Assembly: GCA_045536815.1 (NCBI GenBank)
Contig: JAZSOH010000025.1
Coordinates: 1 to 64,000 of the forward strand
Reading direction: 5' to 3'
Length of the DNA: 64,000 nucleotides
Origin: UMGS1279 sp045536815
GTDB taxonomy: Bacteria; Bacillota; Clostridia; Oscillospirales; Acutalibacteraceae
Below, piece after piece: positions 25,337-33,613 of the stretch. Numbering within the stretch: the first letter of the stretch is position 1; every line of letters begins with the position of its first letter. The position numbers and the translations under genes are program-made. The notes under the pieces were generated by a model. The model saw only the letters and a list, made by a program, of their open reading frames with translations, was not told the DNA's origin and made no database searches.

Positions 25337-25366
25337 AAACGGCCACCGAGCAATCGGTGGTCGTTT
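25337..25366 (+). terminator. Terminator of the zinc-ribbon gene
   Basis: AAACGGCCACCGA and TCGGTGGTCGTTT pair over 13 positions (one G-T) around GCAA, followed by ACTTTA. Confidence 0.85.
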
Positions 25367-25489
25367 ACTTTAGGAATGTTGTGTTTTGATTAATAATGAT
25401 TATTTGTCGAACAGATAATGTTTTTTTGAAAGAATACTAAAAAATCGATAGTTTTTGCTCTTTTTTCAAAAAACAAAGTGGCATCTAAA

Positions 25490-25670
25490 TGTTTTGTGGC
25501 AGAAAGGGTGAGATGAGAACCACCGAAGGCGGTGTACGTCGAAGCAGCCCAAAAGCCGCGATAGGCTTTTGGGACTGTGAAGTCTCGAGCAACGCAGATT
25601 TTTCGCAACCGCTCGGAGTGGTCGAAAAATCAAGGGGCGGAGAGTATCCACCCGCTCCCACCAAAAAATC
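25490..25670 (+). repeat. Structured element duplicating the tRNA-Tyr 3' end, copy 2
   Basis: It is the same 181-nt element as 22788-22968 with two substitutions visible by direct comparison. The 18-nt tRNA-Tyr 3' copy lies at 25646-25663. One substitution breaks the first hairpin (GGTGG to GGCGG) but leaves the T-arm antisense GAACCACCGAAG intact. No tRNA gene precedes this copy. Confidence 0.9.
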
Positions 25671-25680
25671 GACTTGCTTA

Positions 25681-25710
25681 AAATTCCCGTACTATAGTAC
25701 GGGGATTTTT
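25681..25710 (+). terminator. Terminator after element copy 2
   Basis: AAATTCCCGTAC and GTACGGGGATTT pair around TATA (one T-G), followed by T residues. Confidence 0.85.
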
Positions 25711-25768
25711 ACTTTTTCTTTTAAGAATGTATTTTCCTAAAAATATGAACTTTCGGCTCAATATGTCC

Positions 25769-25797
25769 TTGCCTTTTTAGTCTTCCTTTGTTATAAT
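25769..25797 (+). promoter_or_regulatory. Promoter of the MFS transporter gene
   Basis: TTGCCT at 25769-25774 and TATAAT at 25792-25797 are 17 bases apart. Confidence 0.7.
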
Positions 25798-25835
25798 ACG
25801 TTAGAAATTATTGCTTAAATTTGAAGGTGATTCTA

Positions 25836-27026
25836 ATGATAAAACAAAAGAATTACAAAAAGACACTTATAGCTTGTTATCTTGGCTTTGTTACACAAGC
25901 AATTACTGCCAATTTTACACCGCTTTTATTTTTAACCTTTAAAAGCAGTTACGCAGTTTCACTTGACAAAATTGCAATGATTCCGTTAGTGTTTTATTTA
26001 ACACAATTACTTATCGACCTTGCTGCCACGAAATTTGCTGATAAAATTGGATATCGTACCTGCGTTATCGTTTCGCAGGTGTTATCGGCCGTAGGCCTTT
26101 TGTTGATGGCAATTTTGCCTGAGATACTACCCGTACCGTTTGCAGGCATTTTAATTTCGGTAGTGCTCTACGCAATAGGAAGCGGTCTGGTTGAGGTTTT
26201 GCTAAGTCCCATTGTTGAAGCGTGTCCCTTTGAAAATAAGGACGGAATGATGAGCTTGTTACATTCGTTCTATTGCTGGGGAGCAATGGGTGTTATTTTA
26301 GGTTCTACGCTCTTCTTTGCATTATTTGGCGTAGAAAATTGGAAGATTCTTACCTTCATTTTGGCACTGGTGCCGCTATATAACACATTTAACTTTGTTA
26401 GTTGTCCTATAGAACAGCTAACGGAGGACGGCAAGAGTATGGGTATCGGCAAACTGCTGAAAACACCGATTTTTTGGCTTATGATATTACTTATGGTCTG
26501 CGCGGGAGCCTCAGAAGCAACTATGACTCAATGGACATCTGCCTTTACTGAAGCCGCTATCGGCGTGTCAAAAACTGTTGGTGATTTGGCAGGCCCTTGT
26601 TTGTTTGCAATGTTTATGGGTATAACCCGTATGCTATATGGAAAGTTCAGTGAAAAGCTTGATTTAACTAAGGTTATGCTTATTTGCGGAATTATGTGTG
26701 CCGGTTGTTATTTGTTGGCTTCACTTTCAAATCTGCCGGGCTTAGGACTTGCCGGTTGTGCTCTTTGCGGTTTGGCGGTTGGTATTATGTGGCCGGGGTC
26801 TATTAGTGTATCTTCTCAGAACTGTCCAAGAGGCGGTACGGCGATGTTTGCATTTTTAGCTTTAGCGGGTGATTTAGGCGCTGCGGTAAGTCCCGCTATG
26901 GTGGGAAGTATTTCTGAAAAGGCAGGCGGTAATCTTAAAACAGGACTGCTTATAGCAACAATATTTCCTATAATTTTGGTTGTTGGACTGATTATTTTAA
27001 GAAGTGTGAAAAAGGATAAAGAATAA
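25836..27026 (+). CDS. Major facilitator superfamily transporter
   Basis: The 396-residue protein has twelve hydrophobic segments and the MFS loop motif after helix 2 (TKFADKIGYRTCVIVS). The overall pattern resembles FucP/NarK-type sugar or drug permeases. ATG 25836 follows GAAGGTGA at good spacing; a TTG five codons earlier overlaps that site. The GNAT gene follows 35 bases later. Substrate unknown. Confidence 0.83.
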   Translation: MIKQKNYKKTLIACYLGFVTQAITANFTPLLFLTFKSSYAVSLDKIAMIPLVFYLTQLLIDLAATKFADKIGYRTCVIVSQVLSAVGLLLMAILPEILPVPFAGILISVVLYAIGSGLVEVLLSPIVEACPFENKDGMMSLLHSFYCWGAMGVILGSTLFFALFGVENWKILTFILALVPLYNTFNFVSCPIEQLTEDGKSMGIGKLLKTPIFWLMILLMVCAGASEATMTQWTSAFTEAAIGVSKTVGDLAGPCLFAMFMGITRMLYGKFSEKLDLTKVMLICGIMCAGCYLLASLSNLPGLGLAGCALCGLAVGIMWPGSISVSSQNCPRGGTAMFAFLALAGDLGAAVSPAMVGSISEKAGGNLKTGLLIATIFPIILVVGLIILRSVKKDKE

Positions 27027-27061
27027 ACACAATGATAAATAAGAATTTGCGGTGAAAAGAT

Positions 27062-27619
27062 ATGGTATTAAGTACAGAAAGGTTGATATTACGGCCTTGG
27101 CAGGAATCGGATGCGGAAAGCCTTTATAATTACGCTAAAGACCCCGCTGTTGGTCCAATTGCGGGCTGGCCGCCACATAAAAGCGTTGCCGAAAGCTTGA
27201 ATATTATAAAAAATGTCTTGAACGGTCCTCAGTGTTATGCTATTTGTGAAAAAAACAATAATATAGCGATTGGTTCTATTGAGCTTAAGTTAAATGGTCG
27301 TACCGATATGACCGAAAGAGACGATGAGTGTGAACTTGGATATTGGCTAGGCAAACCATTTTGGGGCAGAGGATATATGCCGGAAGCGGTAAAAGAAATT
27401 TTGCGTCATGGCTTTGAAACGCTTGGAATGACTACCATATGGTGTGGATATTATGACGGAAATAATAACTCAAAACGAGTTCAGGAAAAACTAGGCTTTG
27501 CTTATCACCATACTTGCGAGCAAGTTGAGGTGCCCCTTATGAATGAAATTAGGGTCGGGCATACTAACTTTATAACAAAAGAAGTGTGGAAAACTGCTTC
27601 GCACGATAAAGATAAATAA
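27062..27619 (+). CDS. GNAT-family N-acetyltransferase, RimJ/RimL type
   Basis: The 185-residue protein starts with the typical STERLILRPWQESDAESLYNYAKDP and carries the acetyl-CoA motif GYWLGKPFWGRGYMPEAVKEI near residues 92-112, then NNNSKRVQEKLGF. Members acetylate ribosomal proteins, other N-termini or small amines. It is probably co-transcribed with the MFS gene. Confidence 0.87.
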   Translation: MVLSTERLILRPWQESDAESLYNYAKDPAVGPIAGWPPHKSVAESLNIIKNVLNGPQCYAICEKNNNIAIGSIELKLNGRTDMTERDDECELGYWLGKPFWGRGYMPEAVKEILRHGFETLGMTTIWCGYYDGNNNSKRVQEKLGFAYHHTCEQVEVPLMNEIRVGHTNFITKEVWKTASHDKDK

Positions 27620-27662
27620 TTATTTCTGACAAATATTCTAGATTTTAAAGGTCATTAAAAAT

Positions 27663-27690
27663 AGCACCCATTCCGTTTGGAGTGGGTGCT
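27663..27690. terminator. Bidirectional terminator
   Basis: AGCACCCATTCC pairs with GGAGTGGGTGCT around GTTT (one T-G), with T-runs readable on both strands, between the convergent GNAT and SulP genes. Confidence 0.9.
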
Positions 27691-27718
27691 TTAATCATTT
27701 AATTCTACGATTTTTCAT

Positions 27719-29386
27719 TTATTGCTCAGCTATTTGGCCTGCTTTTTTAAGTGCCTCGCCGATATTGCCGCAAAAACTATCCTTACCTAGTTTATCATAA
27801 AAGCCTGATTTTCGCATAACCTGTAGTGGCTGTTTGTTTACGTGAGAGAAAATAAGTTTTATTCCACGATTTTCACATTCTTTATGAAGAAGCTCAAGAG
27901 TGTTTAGTGCAGTCGAATCAAGGGAGGGCACCGCACTCACATTAATAACAAGACAGCGCGTATAATCTTCTAAAATAATTTTTGAGATTTTGTCTGCTGT
28001 ACCGAAGAAAAGAGGACCGCTAATTTCATAAACACTTACAGCTTTAGGAATGGCCTTTAAGGAAGAGGCTTCTTCGCTAGAGTTTGAATCTATATTTCTC
28101 CAGCTTTTTACAGAGGTTTCATCACTCATTCTCTTCATAAAGAGCACTACCGCAAGAAGAAGTCCTACCGCAATTGCAACAACAAGGTCAAAAATAACAG
28201 TAAGAACAAAGGTTAAAACAAGAATAAGAATATCGCTTTTTGGGGCAGTTTTTATTATATGCACAAACTTTTTCCATTCGCTCATATTGTATGCAACCAT
28301 AAATAGTATCGCAGCAATAGTTGGCATTGGAATAAGACCTGCATAAGGCATAAGGAACAAGAGTACAAGTAATAAAACGACTGCATGAACCATACCTGCT
28401 ATCGGAGTTCTACCACCGTTTTTAGCGTTTGCCGCTGTTCTCGCGATGGCACCTGTAGCGGGGATGCCGCCAAAAAGCACAGATGCTATGTTGCCGATAC
28501 CCTGACCTACAAGCTCAGCATTGGAATTGTGACGAGAATTTATCATACCGTCGGCCACAACACAGGAGAGTAGCGATTCAATAGCGGCAAGGATAGCGAT
28601 TGTGAAGGCATCAGGCAAAACTGCTGATATTTTTTCCAAGCTAAAAGATATACTTCCAAAATCCACTTTAGGTAAGCCTGAGGGAATTGTATAAAGATCG
28701 CGAATTGTAAATACACCTTCTTCAAAACCGGGCAAGAATTTAACCATAACAGCGCCTACTAAAACTGCCACCAGTGAGGGAGGCACCCTTTTTTCGATTT
28801 TTGGATAAATAATAAGAATTGCAAGGCTTACCGCACCTACAACAAGCGCTTGCCAAGAAAAACTGCCTATAAACTCTATGTTGGCTTCGATTTTTTCTAT
28901 TGTTTCAATAGGTTTCACTCCGCTAGCATATGTAAGACCGAGAAAATCCTTTATTTGCCCTATAAGTATTGTAATAGCAATACCTGAGGTAAAGCCGGTT
29001 GTTATTGTGTGAGGAATAAATTTGATAAGCGAACCTAAACGGAAAATACCCATCAAAATAAGCATAATTCCTGCGAGAATGGTGGCAATAAAAAGCCCGT
29101 CCATGCCCTGAGAGGCAACTATGCCTGCGACTATTGAGGCAAAGGCTGCCGTGGGGCCGGCAATTTGTATGCGGCTACCACCGAATAAAGAAACGCAAAA
29201 TCCCGCCGCAATTGCCGTGTAAATACCACAAGCAGGCTCAACACCCGAAGCGAGTGCCAAAGCAATTGAAAGCGGCAAGGCAATAATTGCGACGATAATG
29301 CCCGCTATGACGTCGTTTATTAACTGTTTGGCAGAATAGTTTTTTATAACTGAAAAAAACTTAGGTTTGAGATAAAAGCTTTCCAA
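27719..29386 (-). CDS. SulP-family anion transporter with STAS domain
   Basis: The 555-residue protein has the SLC26/SulP core: INDVIAGIIVAIIALPLSIALALASGVEPACGIYTA, then about eleven to fourteen membrane segments and GGIPATGAIARTAANAKNGGRTP. A cytosolic STAS domain covers about the last 110 residues. It likely moves sulfate, bicarbonate or another anion. A TTG at 29386 is chosen because AAAGGAG lies 10-15 bases upstream and the longer frame has none. No carbonic anhydrase or sulfate-reduction gene is adjacent. Confidence 0.88.
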   Translation of the reverse strand: MESFYLKPKFFSVIKNYSAKQLINDVIAGIIVAIIALPLSIALALASGVEPACGIYTAIAAGFCVSLFGGSRIQIAGPTAAFASIVAGIVASQGMDGLFIATILAGIMLILMGIFRLGSLIKFIPHTITTGFTSGIAITILIGQIKDFLGLTYASGVKPIETIEKIEANIEFIGSFSWQALVVGAVSLAILIIYPKIEKRVPPSLVAVLVGAVMVKFLPGFEEGVFTIRDLYTIPSGLPKVDFGSISFSLEKISAVLPDAFTIAILAAIESLLSCVVADGMINSRHNSNAELVGQGIGNIASVLFGGIPATGAIARTAANAKNGGRTPIAGMVHAVVLLLVLLFLMPYAGLIPMPTIAAILFMVAYNMSEWKKFVHIIKTAPKSDILILVLTFVLTVIFDLVVAIAVGLLLAVVLFMKRMSDETSVKSWRNIDSNSSEEASSLKAIPKAVSVYEISGPLFFGTADKISKIILEDYTRCLVINVSAVPSLDSTALNTLELLHKECENRGIKLIFSHVNKQPLQVMRKSGFYDKLGKDSFCGNIGEALKKAGQIAEQ

Positions 29387-29678
29387 TATATAGCATCTCC
29401 TTTGATACTTAAAATAATGATAATTATTATATTGATTTTTATATAAAAAGTAAATGGCAATATTGCATAATATTAACGCGCTTAGCACGAAAAATATTAT
29501 GTATATAGGTTGTTTGATTCATAGTTTTGTGTTATTATTAAGTTGTAGTGAGAATTTTGTAGTTCAAAGGCACCTTTTTAAAGAAATAATAGAAGTTCTA
29601 CCAAAAAGAGATATTTATTATATTGAAAATTCTTCTTAAAATTATATAATTGTTATGTTACTGAAAGGGTGAGATACT

Positions 29679-30596
29679 TTGAATGACTATAATTTCGGCA
29701 ATTTTTTGTACGCTTTAAGAACGAAAAAGGGATTGTCACAAGCGCAGCTTGGGGAAATGCTCGGCGTTACAAACAAAGCCGTCTCGAAATGGGAAAATGG
29801 CACCACCAAACCCAACACTTATTTAATACCACAAATAGCAAAAATATTTGGTATTACTGTAGAAGAACTTTTCGCCTGTAAAAAGATTGAAGAAGATTCA
29901 GAGCACCAAATATTTAAACAATTTTTATTACTACAAAGAAGAAAGTATGCGATTTTATCCTCAATTTTCCTTGCGATAATTTGTACTATCCCATTATTTT
30001 TAATAGAATTTATATGTATCGTTATGGGTTTCAACCTTAATGACGATGTTTTGGGACCTTTAGGAGCAATTTGTTTTATATGTGCTTTTATTATTTCTAT
30101 AACTGCTTATTTTATCTGCCGTGATATTTTAAAAAAGACTATCATACCAACCGAATCAGTATATTCAGCCCGTTTTGTTAAGTGTATAAAAAGTGCGCTT
30201 ATATTGTCAGCAACTACGTTTTTTTGTGTATTAATATTGCTGATTTTAGTATCATTTTTTTCTTCCAATAATCATCCTTTAAATATATTTGTTTCGGTTG
30301 TTGCGGCTTTTTTAATCCTAATTTTAGGCGTTTTTATATGTTTTTTAAACATAAAACAATTGTTAAAAATCAAATTCATTTCGCAGTCAAAAAAAGAAAA
30401 CAAAAAAATACAATTTTCTAAACTGCCTATTTGGGCAAAAATATGCTATATTATGATTTTTATTCCTTTTCCTCTAAGTATTATTTATTCAAATAATACT
30501 TGCGCACCAATAAAAATATTAAATTTGATTATTAAAATTATATGTTTTACTCTTGTCACCGTGATAACTATATATAATCTTAGAAAGAAGCATTGA
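29679..30596 (+). CDS. XRE-family HTH regulator with membrane domain
   Basis: The HTH spans residues 6-65 (LRTKKGLSQAQLGEMLGVTNKAVSKWENGTTKPN), followed by about six hydrophobic segments. The layout resembles the XRE gene near 4.7 kb but is longer (305 residues). The TTG start follows AAAGGGTGAG. A local membrane-linked regulator is inferred; no target is clear. Confidence 0.8.
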   Translation: MNDYNFGNFLYALRTKKGLSQAQLGEMLGVTNKAVSKWENGTTKPNTYLIPQIAKIFGITVEELFACKKIEEDSEHQIFKQFLLLQRRKYAILSSIFLAIICTIPLFLIEFICIVMGFNLNDDVLGPLGAICFICAFIISITAYFICRDILKKTIIPTESVYSARFVKCIKSALILSATTFFCVLILLILVSFFSSNNHPLNIFVSVVAAFLILILGVFICFLNIKQLLKIKFISQSKKENKKIQFSKLPIWAKICYIMIFIPFPLSIIYSNNTCAPIKILNLIIKIICFTLVTVITIYNLRKKH

Positions 30597-30638
30597 GGTA
30601 CTGAATATAACTCTTATTTCAAAGGAAGAAAAATATTT

Positions 30639-31124
30639 ATGCTACAACACCCTTTTCCACCTTTATATGATGAAAACTCAAGGGTTTTAATTTTGGGAAG
30701 CTTTCCGTCGGTTAAATCGCGTGAGCAGATGTTTTTTTATGGTCATCCTCAAAATAGATTTTGGAGGGTTATATCTTTTGTGATGGGTGCTAAGCAACCA
30801 AAAACTATAGAAGAGAAAACCGAATTTTTACATACTAACCATATTGCTTTGTGGGACGTTATTGCCTCTTGTGATATTGTTGGCAGTTCTGATAGTTCAA
30901 TTAAGAATGTCGTTGTTAACGATCTTGCTAAAATTTTAAAAAACGCTGACATTAAACAAATTTTTGTAAACGGCAAAACAGCCGAGAAATATTATAATAA
31001 GTATGTAAGGCATACAATAGGCAAAGAGGCGATATGCTTGCCCTCAACCTCACCGGCTAATGCCGCTTGGAGTGTAGAGAGGCTTACTAATGAGTGGAAA
31101 ATTGTTAAAAAGTATATAGAGTGA
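30639..31124 (+). CDS. DNA-deoxyinosine glycosylase (uracil-DNA glycosylase superfamily)
   Basis: The 161-residue protein shows superfamily motifs: LILGSFPSVKSR near the N-terminus, FYGHPQNRFW, and LPSTSPANAAW as the C-terminal base-binding motif. The combination matches hypoxanthine-DNA glycosylases that remove deaminated adenine. ATG at 30639 is preceded by AAAGGAAG. Specificity for hypoxanthine versus uracil is inferred from the motif set. Confidence 0.85.
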   Translation: MLQHPFPPLYDENSRVLILGSFPSVKSREQMFFYGHPQNRFWRVISFVMGAKQPKTIEEKTEFLHTNHIALWDVIASCDIVGSSDSSIKNVVVNDLAKILKNADIKQIFVNGKTAEKYYNKYVRHTIGKEAICLPSTSPANAAWSVERLTNEWKIVKKYIE

Positions 31125-31165
31125 TTTTTTGTCCATAAAAGATAGATTTTAAAATTTTGTTTTTC

Positions 31166-31194
31166 TTGAAAATCCAAATAGAATGTGTTAAAAT
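31166..31194 (+). promoter_or_regulatory. Promoter of the SPFH gene
   Basis: TTGAAA at 31166-31171 and TAAAAT at 31189-31194 are 17 bases apart. Confidence 0.6.
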
Positions 31195-31223
31195 AGTAAA
31201 AAATACAGGGAGGCTGTAATAAT

Positions 31224-32027
31224 ATGACAAAAACTATCAAAAAAATTGTAATTGCGGCGGCGGTCGTTTTGCTTGCCGTAATTGTACTTGCAAATTGTTT
31301 TACCATTGTTGGCGCAGGTCACACAGGCGTTGTTGTAACCTTAGGTAAGGTTAATGATGGCGTACTGCAAGAGGGTCTTCATGTTAAGGCTCCCTTTATT
31401 CAAAATGTCGTTAAAATTGATAACCGTATCGTTAAATTAGAGGTTGATACCGAGGCATTTTCCAAGGACCTTCAAACTGTTGCAACAACCCTTGCAATAA
31501 ACTATCGCGTAGACACTTCAAAATCGTACAGTATATATAAAAATATTGGTGCGAATTATGAATCGGTTTTGGTTATTCCTGCCGTAAATGAAGTTCTTAA
31601 AGCTACAACCGCGCGTTACACAGCCGAGGAAAGCGTTACAAACCGTTCGCTTATTTCTGACGGGCTTATTAAGGGTCTAAACGAGAAGCTTAATAACATT
31701 GGCTTGTTTGTAACAGATGTTAATATAATCAATTTTGATTTCTCTGAGGCCTTTATAAATGCTATTGAAGAAAAACAGGTTGCTCAGCAAAAGCTTTTAA
31801 AGGCAGAAACCGAGAAGCAAACCGCCATCACCAATGCAGAGGCGGCGGCTGAAACAACAAGAATAAAAGCCGAGGCTGAGGCAGATGCAAACAACAAAAT
31901 TAAAGCCTCGTTAAATGAGGATATTATCCGTGCGAAGTTCTACGAAAAATGGGATGGAAAGCTTCCTCAGGCTATGGGTAGCGATTCTGTTATAACCAGT
32001 ATCGACGGTGGCAGCTCTGCCGAATAG
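31224..32027 (+). CDS. Prohibitin-like SPFH-domain membrane protein
   Basis: The 267-residue protein has one N-terminal membrane segment (about 7-27), an SPFH/PHB domain (about 28-190: GAGHTGVVVTLGKVNDGVLQEGLHVKAPF), and a short Ala/Glu-rich coiled coil. Prohibitin-like proteins form ring-shaped membrane scaffolds and can modulate proteases. It is clearly shorter and different from the flotillin at the window start. It is monocistronic, with its own promoter and terminator. Confidence 0.87.
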   Translation: MTKTIKKIVIAAAVVLLAVIVLANCFTIVGAGHTGVVVTLGKVNDGVLQEGLHVKAPFIQNVVKIDNRIVKLEVDTEAFSKDLQTVATTLAINYRVDTSKSYSIYKNIGANYESVLVIPAVNEVLKATTARYTAEESVTNRSLISDGLIKGLNEKLNNIGLFVTDVNIINFDFSEAFINAIEEKQVAQQKLLKAETEKQTAITNAEAAAETTRIKAEAEADANNKIKASLNEDIIRAKFYEKWDGKLPQAMGSDSVITSIDGGSSAE

Positions 32028-32110
32028 TTAAAGGAAAAAGTGTTTGCAAAAGACTTATAATTTTTTGTTATAAAACTACATAGTGAAGATTTAAACATAA
32101 ACTTAGTAAA

Positions 32111-32149
32111 CCCCGCGCTATTCCAACAACGGAATAGCGCGGGGTCCTT
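32111..32149 (+). terminator. Strong terminator, copy 1 of a duplicated sequence
   Basis: A 14-bp perfect stem CCCCGCGCTATTCC/GGAATAGCGCGGGG with loop AACAAC. With its TTAGTAAA lead-in it recurs almost unchanged about 1.9 kb downstream. Confidence 0.92.
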
Positions 32150-32152
32150 TTA

Positions 32153-32341
32153 TTACTTAACTTCGCTATTTTCTATTGCATAATCAAGCAAAATGTTTAT
32201 CAGTTCATTCCTGGAACGGTTGGTTTGCTCTGCTAATTTATCTAGTTTAACGACAGTTTCATCCTTTATTCTAATAGAAAAGATTTTATACCCATCCTCA
32301 CCCTTTAAAGATTTTTTATTTATGATGAGTTTTTCTTTCAT
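32153..32341 (-). CDS. Ribbon-helix-helix DNA-binding protein
   Basis: The 62-residue protein has a beta strand (YKIFSIRIKDETVVKLDKLA) and two helices (TNRSRNELINILLDYAIEN), the Arc/CopG-type RHH fold. The start follows GAGGTGAT on the minus strand. It is divergent from a lipoprotein gene whose promoter carries repeated ATGTTA boxes, so it probably represses itself and that operon. No toxin gene is recognisable beside it. Confidence 0.8.
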   Translation of the reverse strand: MKEKLIINKKSLKGEDGYKIFSIRIKDETVVKLDKLAEQTNRSRNELINILLDYAIENSEVK

Positions 32342-32368
32342 ACAAAATCACCTCACAAATATTATGCC

Positions 32369-32407
32369 TTGACAAATGTTATAAATATATGTTATAATTT
32401 GTAACAT
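32369..32407 (+). promoter_or_regulatory. Promoter with ATGTTA operator repeats
   Basis: TTGACA (32369-32374) and TATAAT (32393-32398) are 18 bases apart. ATGTTATAA is repeated directly at 32376-32384 and 32389-32397, and the second copy forms an inverted repeat with TAACAT ending at 32407. The boxes cover the -10, as expected for an RHH repressor encoded divergently. Confidence 0.72.
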
Positions 32408-32429
32408 AAAATCGAAAGGAGGAGAATTT

Positions 32430-32876
32430 ATGAAAAAAGTTTTGGTAATGATGATGTTGCTGCTAGTAATTACAGTGACGATGTCTGCTTGTGTTGGGGA
32501 GGATGAGGATTTTCAGGAACCCGAAGTATCAAGTGAAGAAGCAACTGAAAACGAAGAAGCTCTACAAGAGTCTGAAGATGATTCGAAAGAAACAGAAGAC
32601 GCTGCAGGTTCTGAGGAGTTGAATTCTGAGTTCAAAGCGGCAATGGATAGCTACGAAAATTTTATGGATGAGTACATTACTTTTATGAAAAAGTATAAAG
32701 CTAATCCAACAGATTTAGGTCTACTTACCGATTATACTGAGTATATGAGCAAATATGCCGAGTTTGTTGAAGATTTTGGTACATGGGAAGATAAAGACCT
32801 CAGCTCATCGGAACTTGCATACTACGTTGAAGTACAGGCGAGAGTTAGTAAGAAGTTGCTAGAAGTAGCAGAATAA
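32430..32876 (+). CDS. Acidic lipoprotein, DUF6591-like
   Basis: The signal peptide has a lipobox (Cys at about residue 21), followed by a Glu/Ser-rich acidic linker (25-65). A helical domain holds the repeated pattern YENFMDEYITFMKKY and YTEYMSKYAEFVEDF, as in small Clostridial lipoproteins of the DUF6591 type. 148 residues. First gene of a small operon behind AAAGGAGGAG and a promoter with operator-like repeats. Function unknown. Confidence 0.75.
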   Translation: MKKVLVMMMLLLVITVTMSACVGEDEDFQEPEVSSEEATENEEALQESEDDSKETEDAAGSEELNSEFKAAMDSYENFMDEYITFMKKYKANPTDLGLLTDYTEYMSKYAEFVEDFGTWEDKDLSSSELAYYVEVQARVSKKLLEVAE

Positions 32877-32888
32877 CGGGGTGTAGAC

Positions 32889-33173
32889 TTGAGTAAAAAA
32901 CCAATTACTACAAAAATAATAATTATTATTGCAGTTGCTCTAATTTGTCTAGTAATAACCTTATTAACAGCTTTTCTATTAGGCTCAGTAAATACAAACA
33001 TATTTGATTTTTCTAATTTGAATTTTTCAAATATGTTGCCTGTTATTATTACAGGTGGTTTTATAAGCTGTGTGGTTGTAGGAATTTTAATTATTATTTT
33101 AGCAAAAGATATATTTATCAAGGTTAGAAAGTATCTTTTAGAAACAGACAAAGATGGGGGTAAAGAACAATGA
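32889..33173 (+). CDS. Small membrane protein of unknown function
   Basis: 94 residues with two hydrophobic segments (about 9-32 and 48-72) and a basic then acidic tail. The start is TTG, preceded by a weak GGGGTG. It begins 12 bases after the lipoprotein gene and overlaps the next gene by four bases (ATGA), which supports it being real. No family recognised. Confidence 0.65.
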   Translation: MSKKPITTKIIIIIAVALICLVITLLTAFLLGSVNTNIFDFSNLNFSNMLPVIITGGFISCVVVGILIIILAKDIFIKVRKYLLETDKDGGKEQ

Positions 33174-33613
33174 ATTGTACAAATCATCCAGAGGTTGAGG
33201 CGCAGGGTATGTGCGCATATTGCGGAAAACCTTTTTGTAAAGAGTGTTTAGTTGAAGTAAAGGGTAGAATGTATTGCAAAGAAGATTTAGGCAATGTTTT
33301 GGACGAAGCTAAAAATTCTTCATCTGCTCAACCTACAATTAACATAACAAATACAAATGATAACGCAAACATAAACAGCAATGTAAACGCTGGAGTTATG
33401 GGTGCACCACGCAAAAGCAAAACAGTTGCTCTAATTTTGTGCATCCTTGGTTTCTTTGGACTTGCAGGGATTCATAGAATGTATGTAGGAAAAGTTGGAA
33501 CTGGCGTTATACATCTTTTAACATATGGTTTTTGTGCAATTGGAACAATTATCGATTTAATCTCCATTTTGTCCGGTGGATTTAGAGATAGTTATGGCCA
33601 ACCGTTGCTCTAA
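33170..33613 (+). CDS. B-box/zinc-ribbon plus TM2-domain membrane protein
   Basis: Residues 1-45 carry a B-box-like zinc motif (CTNHPEVEAQGMCAYCGKPFCKECL, then YCKED). A low-complexity Asn/Thr linker and a TM2 domain follow (VALILCILGFFGLAGIHRMYVGKVGTGVIHLLT). 147 residues. Such proteins are common but poorly understood. It overlaps both neighbours and is part of the cassette between the duplicated terminators. Confidence 0.82.
   Translation: MNCTNHPEVEAQGMCAYCGKPFCKECLVEVKGRMYCKEDLGNVLDEAKNSSSAQPTINITNTNDNANINSNVNAGVMGAPRKSKTVALILCILGFFGLAGIHRMYVGKVGTGVIHLLTYGFCAIGTIIDLISILSGGFRDSYGQPLL

Noticed and set aside
29454..29639. A 61-codon frame in the gap upstream of the SulP gene.
   Set aside because: It overlaps the SulP upstream region, has no ribosome site, and its product has no recognisable features.
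32153..32876. A toxin-antitoxin pair made of the RHH protein and its neighbour.
   Set aside because: The neighbouring gene is divergent and encodes a secreted lipoprotein. No RelE, MazF or similar toxin is adjacent on the RHH strand.
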